Source of the DNA: Rhodocyclales bacterium
GTDB lineage: Bacteria > Pseudomonadota > Gammaproteobacteria > Burkholderiales > Rhodocyclaceae
NCBI GenBank assembly: GCA_021413665.1
Contig: JAIOPW010000341.1
Span: forward strand, 1-9,625
Direction of reading: 5' to 3'
DNA length: 9,625 bases
In this document: piece after piece, positions 1 through 6,551 of the stretch
Position numbering within the stretch: position 1 is the first letter of the stretch
Layout of the letters: the number at the start of each line of letters is the position of its first letter
Position numbers and translations under genes: made by a program
Notes under the pieces: model-generated
What the model was told of the DNA's origin: nothing
Seen by the model: the letters and a program-made list of their open reading frames with translations, nothing else
The model's database searches: none

Positions 1-834
1 ACCAACGACCTCCGCTTCGAATTCATCGACCTTGCCGCCACGGCGCGCCAGTTGGGGCTCAAGGACCTTCCGGCCGACAGCGACGCTGACAATCTGTTCA
101 TTCACTGCCTGGCGACCAAGACGCCGGCACAGCAGTTCGCCCCCATCGGCGAGAGGCGCTTCCACCAACTGTGGCAAATCCGCTTCGCACTAACCAGCGC
201 TGCGTGGGTCGTGCTTTCCGGGTGCCTGTTGTATGCAGGCAAGACGGCTCTCAATGTGTATGAACTCCGCGATTCCATCGAGACGACCAAGAGCACCATG
301 GCCGCCGATACCCAGCGTTACAAGAGCATTCTCGAGGGATTGCCGAAGATCAGCATTACGCCGGAAAACCTGCGCGTGCTGACCGGACGTTTCGATGCCC
401 TGCAAAAGCGCAGCCCGGGGATGGAGCCGCTGCTGACTCACCTGAGCCTCGCCCTGAACGAAAACCCGCGAATCGAACTTACCCGTCTTGCCTGGAAGCT
501 TGCCGACCGCCTCGATGGAGGCGAAAAAGCCGTCGAGGATGCAAAACGGAATGGCGCCGCGGCGACACCCATCGCGGCCGGAAGCACCGCGAGCTGGATG
601 GTGATCGAGATCCAGGCACAGCTTCCGCTCGGCCTCGTCACCGACCAGCGGGCTCAGCTCGATCTGATCGAACACTTCGCCGCCCGGCTGCGTGACAAAC
701 AAACGGATGTCAGAGTCCTCAGTCGGCCCTTCGACATCGAATCCGACAAACCGCTCAAAAGCACAGGCGACAGAGGCGAAGCACAGGCCACCGATGTCCC
801 GAAATTCAGCCTGCGTATTGCGCGACCGTTGTGA
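1..834 (+). CDS. PilM/PilN- or GspL-like pilus assembly platform protein (C-terminal part, 5' truncated)
   Basis: The frame is open from base 1, so the gene begins upstream; 277 residues are visible before TGA at 832-834. A TTG at 52 is in frame but is not a credible start because coding sequence continues upstream of it. Visible residues 1-60 look like the end of an actin-like cytoplasmic domain (DNLFIHCLATKTPAQQFAP, then RFHQLWQIR). One membrane segment follows at about 62-80 (ALTSAAWVVLSGCLLYAG), then a coiled-coil stretch at about 85-125 and a periplasmic domain to the end. A cytoplasmic actin-like part joined through one membrane helix to a small periplasmic fold is the plan of GspL, or of PilM fused to PilN, which form the inner-membrane platform of type II secretion and type IV pili. 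The PilO-like gene 31 bases downstream supports this. Assignment rests on architecture and order, not on a diagnostic motif. MshI is an alternative name. Confidence 0.7.
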   Translation, partial: TNDLRFEFIDLAATARQLGLKDLPADSDADNLFIHCLATKTPAQQFAPIGERRFHQLWQIRFALTSAAWVVLSGCLLYAGKTALNVYELRDSIETTKSTMAADTQRYKSILEGLPKISITPENLRVLTGRFDALQKRSPGMEPLLTHLSLALNENPRIELTRLAWKLADRLDGGEKAVEDAKRNGAAATPIAAGSTASWMVIEIQAQLPLGLVTDQRAQLDLIEHFAARLRDKQTDVRVLSRPFDIESDKPLKSTGDRGEAQATDVPKFSLRIARPL

Positions 835-865
835 GAGCCATGATGAGAACCACGGTGAGAAACGC

Positions 866-1477
866 ATGAAGTTCGACGGCGAAGACCTCAAGCGCCTGCA
901 ATGGGCCATTGCCTTTCTGGTCATCATGACCCTGGTGGGCGTCGCCTCCGTTTGGACCACGCAACAACTGAAAACCAGCAGCGAAAAAGCGGTCCACGAA
1001 GCCACGACGGCGCGCAGGGACATACAGAGCAAGCTTTCCAGGGCGCGTGAGGAGGAACAGGAGCTGCGCGACAAGATTGCGCGCTTTCAGGCGCTCAAGA
1101 CACAGGGTTACATCGGCCCGGAAAAGCGACTGGACTGGATCGAAACCCTTGCCCGCATCAAGACCTCGCGCCGCATTTTCAGGCTGGATTACGAATTCGC
1201 CCCGCAGCGGCCCGCGGATGCCGCCATACTCCCCGGCGGCGCCGCGGCCGGCGGCTTTGAAATCATGGCGAGCCAGATGAAACTGCAGCTCCAGCTCCTG
1301 CACGAAGGGGAACTGCTGGCCTTCATGGCCGAGCTGCGCGAATCGGTGCAAGCCCTGATCCAGGTTCGCTCCTGCGCAGTCGAGCGCATTCCGGCCAACA
1401 ACACCGAGCGCGGCAGGAATGCCCAGCTCAAGGCCGACTGCACGCTCGAATGGATTACGCTGAAGGAAGGAAAATGA
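866..1477 (+). CDS. PilO-like (GspM/MshJ-like) pilus assembly protein
   Basis: A 203-residue protein beginning MKFDGEDLKRLQWAIAFL. It has a short cytoplasmic N-terminus, one hydrophobic segment at about residues 13-30, a charged, heptad-like coiled-coil region at about 31-75, then a periplasmic alpha/beta domain. This is the usual plan and size of PilO, the inner-membrane partner of PilN that links the platform to PilP and the secretin. ATG 866 is chosen because the membrane segment then sits right after the N-terminus and a weak purine-rich site (GTGAGAA, 855-861) precedes it. The frame is open further upstream to 692, but that stretch overlaps the previous gene and reads as a shadow. The stop TGA overlaps the ATG of the next gene as ATGA (1474-1477), a sign of translational coupling. 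Sequence similarity to PilO is weak by eye, so the call leans on topology and neighbours. Confidence 0.7.
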   Translation: MKFDGEDLKRLQWAIAFLVIMTLVGVASVWTTQQLKTSSEKAVHEATTARRDIQSKLSRAREEEQELRDKIARFQALKTQGYIGPEKRLDWIETLARIKTSRRIFRLDYEFAPQRPADAAILPGGAAAGGFEIMASQMKLQLQLLHEGELLAFMAELRESVQALIQVRSCAVERIPANNTERGRNAQLKADCTLEWITLKEGK

Positions 1478-1911
1478 GACGCGCGATCCGCATCACCTTC
1501 GGCCTGGCCGGCCTTGCGGCCTTCATGCCGGCCAATGCCGCCGACACCCTGGAACTCGGTCGCCTGTTCTTCACCCCCGATCGACGCATAGCGCTTGAAC
1601 GGCAGCGCACCTTCAACGTCCAGGAAGCCCAGACACTTCAGGGCACCACCATGAGCCTGGACGGCGTTGTCTATCGCTCCAGCGGCAAGGCAACGGTATG
1701 GATCAACCGCCAGGCGCAAAACGAAAGTGAAAGCGCCCGTACCGGTGTCAGCGCGGTTGTATCGTCGAAGACGCCGGGCAGCGCACTGCTTGCTCCCGGC
1801 GAGGAAAAGCCGGCACAACTCAAGGTCGGCGAAGCGGTAAACCGGGCCACGGGCGAGCGCAATACGCGACTGGGCGGAGGCGTTGTGGTAACGCCGACCG
1901 CCAGGCGCTGA
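1474..1911 (+). CDS. Exported PilP/MshK-like periplasmic pilus protein
   Basis: A 145-residue protein. The start at 1474 overlaps the preceding stop (ATGA) and has a strong Shine-Dalgarno sequence, AAGGAAGG, just upstream (1463-1470). The N-terminus is a clear Sec signal peptide: basic MRRAIR, a hydrophobic core FGLAGLAAF, and a likely cut after ANA near residue 22. There is no lipobox cysteine, unlike classical PilP lipoproteins. The mature part starts DTLELGRLFFTPDRRIALER and contains a small beta-rich segment with the pattern DGVVYRSSGKATVWIN (about residues 60-75). That pattern is remembered from MshK-like and GspC/PilP-related periplasmic proteins of MSHA-type pilus loci. It probably bridges the PilO-like protein to an outer-membrane secretin encoded elsewhere. 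The C-terminal third is low in complexity and likely flexible. The family name is inference; export and operon membership are seen directly. Confidence 0.65.
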   Translation: MRRAIRITFGLAGLAAFMPANAADTLELGRLFFTPDRRIALERQRTFNVQEAQTLQGTTMSLDGVVYRSSGKATVWINRQAQNESESARTGVSAVVSSKTPGSALLAPGEEKPAQLKVGEAVNRATGERNTRLGGGVVVTPTARR

Positions 1912-1913
1912 CC

Positions 1914-1920
1914 GGAAAGG
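1914..1920 (+). promoter_or_regulatory. Ribosome binding site (GGAAAGG) deciding the start of the large pilin-lectin gene
   Basis: GGAAAGG lies just after the stop of the PilP-like gene. Two in-frame starts follow back to back, GTG 1922 and ATG 1925. The ATG gives the more usual spacing from this site and the stronger codon, so 1925 is preferred. The choice changes only one residue. Confidence 0.5.
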
Positions 1921-1924
1921 CGTG

Positions 1925-4900
1925 ATGGATCGGCCGTGGCGGTCGCTGGAGCGGAGCCAGCGCGGCTTTGTCTTGATCGCGCTGATCGCCCTGCTGGCCA
2001 TGGGTGGCCTGTATTTCTTCATCCGCAATCTGTCGCCGGAGTACATGCAGGCCCGCAGCCAGCAGAAAACCGATGAAGCGCTGACGCAGGCGCGTGAGGC
2101 CTTGATTGGCTATGCCGTGCAATACCGCGAGCGACAAATTGCCACGGGTACCAACAACGCCATGTACGGATTCCTTCCAATGCCCGACGTTGGCACGAGC
2201 CGTTTGCACCCGACGCAACAAAATCCTTCTTGCACCGCCGAAGGATGCGCAATGGACTTCATCAACGGCGCATTTCCGGCGACTACCGATACTGTGATCG
2301 GCCGTCTACCCTGGCGTACCCTCGGCATCGAACCGATCCGGGACGGGCACGGCGAGTGCCTTTGGTATGCGGTTTCGGCAAATTTCAAGAGCCTTGGAAT
2401 CGACGCTGGTTTGCAAATGAACTGGGATACCCTGAGCCAGATGGATGTGGTCGTCGCCAATGGCACGGCGGCAATGATCAGCGCGGTGGCTTCGGCCCAT
2501 GACCGTCCGATCGCTGTGATTTTTGCGCCCGGCCCGCCACTGGCTGGCCAGGACCGCAGCAACTCGGCCGTCGATAGCGTTACCGAATGTGGCGGCAACT
2601 ACCTGGTCAGCAACTACCTGGATCCGGTTGTCATTACCGACCTCGGAGGCGTCACCAACTATCTGGCCGGGGCGACAAACAGCGCCAGCGGTGATACATC
2701 CGGCGCCAACAAGTCGCTGTCGCCCGGTGGCGCCGTGAACCGCCGTGGCGCGGGAACCCTCTGGGCGGGAAATTGCCCGGCCAATGATGCGACAGCGTGC
2801 GCGATCGTTGCCAACGATACCGGCGCAACGATCACCAGCGAGCTGCTGTTTCGCACGCTGCGCGGATCGAGCTACTTCCGCACCGACATCAATGCCATGC
2901 TCGACCGCATGACGACCTGCCTGCGCGACCAGGTTGCCGCCGGCCCCGGCTTCACACCCGACGCCTTGGCCGGCTTCACGGCGCCCACCGACAAGAACGT
3001 CGGCCGCATTCCGGTCAGCACCTGCTACGACGACGCGCAGAACCCGCTGGGCTATTTCACTCACTACCGGGACCAGGTCTTCGTCGTTTCCCGCATTTCC
3101 AGCGACTTCACCGTCACCGTCGATGGCGTGGCGCAGACCTGCCCGGGCGCCCTCATCTTCGGTAGCCAGCGCGGCGCCGGCCAGTTGCGCGGCACCGCGG
3201 CGGAACGCAATGCGCCGGCCAACTATCTGGAAGGCACCAACCTCGCGGGATTCATTACCACCGGCGCACTGAGCTTCGCCGGTCCCAGTCTGTTCGCCCA
3301 AGTATCCGCAACCCAAACTGCAAGCCAGGACATCGTGCGTTGCATCCCGGCGGGAGCCAGCCTTGCGCTGGTGGCACCGACAGTGGCCGCCAGCGCCGGC
3401 AATATCCAGTTGGCCGCTTACGCACCGGCAACCGGCCTGTTGACTCTGGGCAGCGCGGATATCAGCTCCAATTATGGTGCCAACGCGGCATCACTCTACG
3501 CCTGCGCCTGGACGCCCGAGGCCCGGGCGGCCGGCACCGGGTTTCGCAGCTATTTCCGTTTCCGCATCCGGCGCGTCGGCGAGGGATTCACTTTCGCCGT
3601 GATCGATGGCGACCGCAATGGCACCAATGCCTGTGGCGCGGCGCGGCAGCATCTTGGCTACTCGGGCGACAACGGCAATGCCCCCACCCCCTACATCCAG
3701 TGGCCTAAACTCGCCATCGAATTCGACACCTCGCGCCAATGCAATTCACCCACATTCGATGCCAGCGGACGCCCTGCGTGTACCTTTACCGAGGCTGGCG
3801 ACACGCTGCTGAATGGCCGCAACGATCCATGCTACACAACCGGTTGCTGGGCGGACAGCCCTCTCTATCCCGGAACCAAACAAAGCCTCGACAACAGCAG
3901 CCATATAGCCATCGTCTATTGGGGCTACGGCGCCGCGCTGACCCTGCCGACGCAAGACGACAACGTCCATGACCAACCGGGTCTGGCCATGCCTACCGAC
4001 CCGTCGTCGAGGCCTGGGCCGCGCAACCCGGCACCGGTGATCCCCTATGTCGCAAATCCGGTCACCATCCCGGGTATCGCGCCACTCGACCGCATGGGCG
4101 TCACCGATGCATCGCAGCGGGAATTCCATGCCCGCATCGAAGTGACGCGCAGTTTCACCGAACCGCCCGACGCGCAGAACGGAGTGACAGGGGTGCAGGT
4201 GAAATTCTGGATCGAGGCCCAATCCGCCGCCAGCATATCGGCAATGACCTACAACGCGGGCTCGCCACCAACGCTGACGATCAAGGCCGCCAGCCACGGG
4301 CTGAATACGGGGAACATCGTCGTCATCAAGGACGCAGTGCCGGGCGGCTACAACGGCGAGTACCCGATCACCCGGATCGATGCGAACAGCTTCACCGCCA
4401 CGCTGCCGGACGGCACCGCCAATCCGGGTCCGTATATTTCCGCGATCGGCTGGGTCAACGTCGTTGGCACAGCGGACCAGGCGACCGTCACCTCGGCCAA
4501 TCACGGCCTGCTCACCGGCGACTCGGTTACGATTGCCGGCGCCATTCCCCCCGAGTACAACGGGGTTCACGCCATCACCCGCATTGACAACAACTCCTAC
4601 CAGTTCGACCTTGAATTGGGCTACGAACCCGGTGACATGGAGCCTGCGGTTGCCACCGCCAAGGCCCCGACCCCGCGCGCCATCGCCCTCGCCGACACAA
4701 CGCGACCGATGAGCGTGCTGGACGCCGCGTTCAAGCCTCTTGTCGCGGACACCGCGACCATCTACGATGAGCAGAAGAGCGCCTGCGCGGGCAGCGCACC
4801 GCTGTGTCCCAACGGCCAAACCTGCGGCGCCGACAACATGTGCTATCGACCCTCCTTCAGAAACCTCCGGCTGGGCTTTACCGTGTCCGAGAGACCTACA

Positions 4901-4969
4901 ACCACGTTGACGACGGCACGTGGACAATTGATCGAAATCAGGGACAGGGCGACGACATGGCTGCCATGA
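1925..4969 (+). CDS. Large pseudopilin-like protein with L-type-lectin-like C-terminal half (putative pilus-tip adhesin)
   Basis: About 1014 residues, far longer than an ordinary pilin. Residues 1-33 form a class III prepilin-like signal: a basic leader ending SQRG, then FVLIALIALLAMGGLYFFI. Mature position 5 is Ala, not the usual Glu, as in GspK-type tip pseudopilins. Residues about 50-200 repeat the pattern of the next gene's ectodomain (AREALIGYA, then RLPWRTLGIEP and WYAV). From about 470 to the end the protein resembles an L-type (ConA-like) lectin: GFTFAVIDGD (about 554-563), LGYSG (577-581), KLAIEFDTS (595-603), SSHIAIVYWG (658-667), HARIEVTR (735-742) and RLGFTVSE near the end. Two FCCH-like repeats (about 772-898) and a four-cysteine cluster (954-973) interrupt that half. 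It lies 13 bases after the PilP-like gene and overlaps the next gene. I infer a minor pilin or tip adhesin analogous in role to MshQ or PilY1; the binding target is unknown. The lectin call is by eye. Confidence 0.7.
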   Translation: MDRPWRSLERSQRGFVLIALIALLAMGGLYFFIRNLSPEYMQARSQQKTDEALTQAREALIGYAVQYRERQIATGTNNAMYGFLPMPDVGTSRLHPTQQNPSCTAEGCAMDFINGAFPATTDTVIGRLPWRTLGIEPIRDGHGECLWYAVSANFKSLGIDAGLQMNWDTLSQMDVVVANGTAAMISAVASAHDRPIAVIFAPGPPLAGQDRSNSAVDSVTECGGNYLVSNYLDPVVITDLGGVTNYLAGATNSASGDTSGANKSLSPGGAVNRRGAGTLWAGNCPANDATACAIVANDTGATITSELLFRTLRGSSYFRTDINAMLDRMTTCLRDQVAAGPGFTPDALAGFTAPTDKNVGRIPVSTCYDDAQNPLGYFTHYRDQVFVVSRISSDFTVTVDGVAQTCPGALIFGSQRGAGQLRGTAAERNAPANYLEGTNLAGFITTGALSFAGPSLFAQVSATQTASQDIVRCIPAGASLALVAPTVAASAGNIQLAAYAPATGLLTLGSADISSNYGANAASLYACAWTPEARAAGTGFRSYFRFRIRRVGEGFTFAVIDGDRNGTNACGAARQHLGYSGDNGNAPTPYIQWPKLAIEFDTSRQCNSPTFDASGRPACTFTEAGDTLLNGRNDPCYTTGCWADSPLYPGTKQSLDNSSHIAIVYWGYGAALTLPTQDDNVHDQPGLAMPTDPSSRPGPRNPAPVIPYVANPVTIPGIAPLDRMGVTDASQREFHARIEVTRSFTEPPDAQNGVTGVQVKFWIEAQSAASISAMTYNAGSPPTLTIKAASHGLNTGNIVVIKDAVPGGYNGEYPITRIDANSFTATLPDGTANPGPYISAIGWVNVVGTADQATVTSANHGLLTGDSVTIAGAIPPEYNGVHAITRIDNNSYQFDLELGYEPGDMEPAVATAKAPTPRAIALADTTRPMSVLDAAFKPLVADTATIYDEQKSACAGSAPLCPNGQTCGADNMCYRPSFRNLRLGFTVSERPTTTLTTARGQLIEIRDRATTWLP
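4238..4618 (+). repeat. Two tandem FCCH-like protein repeats inside the large pilin-lectin gene
   Basis: Two units of about 56 residues (4238-4405 and 4451-4618) share an ordered set of motifs. Unit 1 has SHGLNTG, then GGYNGEYPITRID and ANSF. Unit 2 has NHGLLTG, then PEYNGVHAITRID and NNSY. The HGLxTG...V.I...YNG..ITRID.NS pattern resembles the small beta domain annotated as ubiquitin-activating E1 FCCH-like in many phage and bacterial surface proteins; that match is from memory. The repeats are divergent at the DNA level, so this is an old protein-domain duplication rather than a recent DNA repeat. Confidence 0.7.
4946..4949 (+). promoter_or_regulatory. Ribosome binding site (AGGG) favouring start 4957 of the prepilin gene
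   Basis: AGGG sits 7 bases before ATG 4957, within the end of the large gene. The alternative in-frame ATG 4966, which overlaps the upstream TGA as ATGA, has no purine-rich site at a suitable distance. Either start leaves a complete prepilin leader. Confidence 0.4.
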
Positions 4970-5736
4970 AACCCGCCGTACCTTCGGCGCCGACTCCAAT
5001 GCCGGGTGGCTTCACGCTGATTGAACTGGCGATAGTGATGTTCATCGTGACCCTGCTGCTGGGTGGAATGCTGCTGCCGCTGGCTGGCCAGCAGGACATC
5101 CGCAACCATGGCGATACGCAGAAAATCATGGCCGACGCACGTGACGCGCTGCTCGGCTTCGCCATGGCCAATGACCGCCTCCCCTGCCCGGCATCGGCCG
5201 CCAGCAATGGCGTGGAAAGCCCTGTCGGCGGAGGTGTATGCACCGACCCCCACGGCGGCTTCCTTCCCGCCGTCACACTCGGGCTATCGCCTATCGATGC
5301 GCAGGGCTATCTCCTTGACGGCTGGGGCGGGGACGTTGCCAACCGGGTGCGCTATGCGGTAAGCACATCCAATACCAATGCCTTCACCACCAACTCCGGA
5401 ATGCGGACCACTGGAATGACAGCGCTGGCGCCAGACCTGCAGATCTGCAGCACCGGCGCCGGCATGGTCAATCCAGGAAATCCGGCGACGGCCGTCTGCG
5501 CGGCGAATACCACGCTGTCCGCAGACGCGGTCGCCGTCGTCTTTTCCCTGGGCAAGAACGCAGGCACAGGCGGCGCGGGCGCCGAAGAATCGCACAACCC
5601 AAATCCGCAGAGTGCGGTTGCAGCCGACCGAGCCTTCGTCAGCGCGCCGCAAGGCACCGCCTTCGACGATCAGATGGTCTGGCTCTCCAGAAGCACGTTA
5701 TACAACCGCATGGTGGCCGCCGGCAGATTGCCCTGA
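4957..5736 (+). CDS. Type IV prepilin / pseudopilin with GFTLIEL processing motif
   Basis: A 259-residue protein. The 18-residue leader ends in GG, followed by FTLIELAIVMFIVTLLLGG; prepilin peptidase is expected to cut between G18 and F19, and Glu sits at mature position 5 (residue 23). The hydrophobic helix is followed by a pilin ectodomain with ADARDALLGFA (59-69), NDRLPCPA (72-79) and, further on, GFLPAVTLGLSPIDAQGY and NRVRYAVS. This is a pattern seen in minor pilin-like proteins of beta- and gammaproteobacterial pilus or secretion loci. The same pattern occurs in the N-terminal third of the upstream large protein, so the two are probably paralogues. The ectodomain is larger than that of most major pilins, so a minor pilin or pseudopilin is more likely than the main subunit. 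The gene overlaps the upstream gene by 13 bases and is the last of this operon in the window. Its pilin identity is firm; its exact role is not. Confidence 0.85.
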   Translation: MAAMKPAVPSAPTPMPGGFTLIELAIVMFIVTLLLGGMLLPLAGQQDIRNHGDTQKIMADARDALLGFAMANDRLPCPASAASNGVESPVGGGVCTDPHGGFLPAVTLGLSPIDAQGYLLDGWGGDVANRVRYAVSTSNTNAFTTNSGMRTTGMTALAPDLQICSTGAGMVNPGNPATAVCAANTTLSADAVAVVFSLGKNAGTGGAGAEESHNPNPQSAVAADRAFVSAPQGTAFDDQMVWLSRSTLYNRMVAAGRLP

Positions 5737-5819
5737 CGTTCGGCGATCGTCGGCGTCGGCCCTGCATCCCGCTTATGACCATCATCACAATTCCTGAATT
5801 CACCGCCTCGCGCCGCCGG

Positions 5820-5825
5820 TAGAAT
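5820..5825 (+). promoter_or_regulatory. Candidate -10 box (TAGAAT) for rpe
   Basis: TAGAAT differs from TATAAT at one base and lies 28 bases before the rpe start, so a transcript could begin near 5832 with a short leader that includes the AGGAG ribosome site. No good -35 hexamer lies 16-18 bases upstream; TGAATT at 5795 is weak and too far. The 116-base spacer 5737-5852 shows no clear terminator hairpin with a T run, so read-through from the pilus operon is also possible. Confidence 0.45.
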
Positions 5826-5852
5826 CGCCGCATCCCTATTCAGGAGTTCGCC

Positions 5853-6542
5853 GTGTCCAAGACTTTCAGGATCGCCCCCAGCATTCTTTCCGCCAACTTC
5901 GCCCGGCTCGGTGAGGAAGTCGATAGCGTACTCGCCGCCGGCGCCGACATCGTGCATTTCGACGTCATGGACAACCACTACGTGCCCAACCTGACCATCG
6001 GCCCGCTGGTCTGCGAAGCGCTGAAGAAGCACGGTGTCACGGCCCCGATCGACGTGCACCTGATGGTCAAGCCGGTGGACCGCATCATCCCCGACTTCGC
6101 CAAGGCCGGCGCCACCTACATCACCTTCCACCCCGAGGCGTCGGAGCACGTCGACCGCACCATCGCCCTGATCCGCGAATGTGGCTGCAAGCCGGGCCTG
6201 GTGTTCAACCCGGCGACTCCGCTCGACGTCCTCGAATACACCCTGGACAAGCTCGACATGGTGCTGCTGATGAGCGTCAACCCGGGCTTCGGCGGGCAGA
6301 AATTCATTCCCTACGTGCTCGACAAGGCACGCACGGTACGCCAGATGATCGATGCGCGCGGCCTGAACGTGAGCCTGGAAATCGACGGCGGCGTCGGCCC
6401 GGCCAACATTCTGGAAGTGGCGAAGGCCGGCGTCGACACCTTCGTCGCAGGTTCCGCAGTGTTCGGCGCCGCGAAGGATAGCGACCCGCACCGCTACGAC
6501 ACCGTGATCGGCGCCCTGCGCGCCGAACTGGCAAAGGCCTGA
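5853..6542 (+). CDS. rpe: Ribulose-phosphate 3-epimerase
   Basis: A 229-residue TIM-barrel enzyme, the usual length. It interconverts D-ribulose 5-phosphate and D-xylulose 5-phosphate in the cytoplasmic pentose phosphate pathway and, where present, the Calvin cycle. The family signatures are intact: IAPSILSANF with Ser10, HFDVMDNHYVPNLTIGP with metal-binding His35 and catalytic Asp37, DVHLMV with His69, MSVNPGFGGQ (140-149), LEIDGGV with catalytic Asp178, and the phosphate-binding VAGSAVF (198-204). The sequence closely follows E. coli Rpe as remembered. The start is GTG 5853, supported by AGGAG at 5842-5846 with a 6-base spacer. It is encoded downstream of the pilus operon with no functional link evident. 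It ends directly against the convergent regulator gene. In many betaproteobacteria rpe is followed by gph and trp genes; that order is not seen here. Confidence 0.97.
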   Translation: MSKTFRIAPSILSANFARLGEEVDSVLAAGADIVHFDVMDNHYVPNLTIGPLVCEALKKHGVTAPIDVHLMVKPVDRIIPDFAKAGATYITFHPEASEHVDRTIALIRECGCKPGLVFNPATPLDVLEYTLDKLDMVLLMSVNPGFGGQKFIPYVLDKARTVRQMIDARGLNVSLEIDGGVGPANILEVAKAGVDTFVAGSAVFGAAKDSDPHRYDTVIGALRAELAKA

Positions 6543-6551
6543 TCAGGCCTT
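6534..6551. terminator. Perfect 18-bp palindrome spanning the convergent rpe and merR stops (possible bidirectional terminator)
   Basis: AAGGCCTGATCAGGCCTT reads the same on both strands and is centred exactly on the junction of the two stop codons (TGA at 6540-6542 and its mirror at 6543-6545). Both proteins therefore end in Lys-Ala-stop encoded by AAG GCC TGA. As RNA it could fold as a 7-bp stem with a GAUC loop from either transcript. There is no long U tract, so strong intrinsic termination is uncertain. It might instead act as a weak bidirectional terminator, or simply reflect coincident coding. Confidence 0.4.

Noticed and set aside
692..865. Upstream extension of the PilO-like gene to ATG 692
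   Set aside because: It would overlap the previous gene by more than 140 bases, adds a polar segment with no pilus-like features, and puts the membrane helix far from the N-terminus.
840..869. Tiny open frame ATG ATG ... TGA (9 codons) between the first two pilus genes
   Set aside because: Too short to assess; its TGA overlaps the next ATG, but this is easily chance in such a spacer.
4238..4618. Phage tail origin for the FCCH-like repeats
   Set aside because: Such repeats occur in phage proteins, but no other phage gene, attachment site or composition change is visible and the frame is continuous with the adhesin.
3746..4999. Minus-strand open frame (417 codons) opposite the large pilin-lectin gene
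   Set aside because: Arg/Gly/Val-rich sequence without a fold signature, antisense to a better supported frame with domain repeats.
5737..5852. Intrinsic terminator after the pilus operon
   Set aside because: Only weak GACG/CGTC pairing around 5737-5760 and no T run, so no terminator can be supported.
5670..6491. Minus-strand open frame (273 codons) opposite rpe
   Set aside because: rpe on the + strand is unmistakable; the antisense frame is a compositional by-product.
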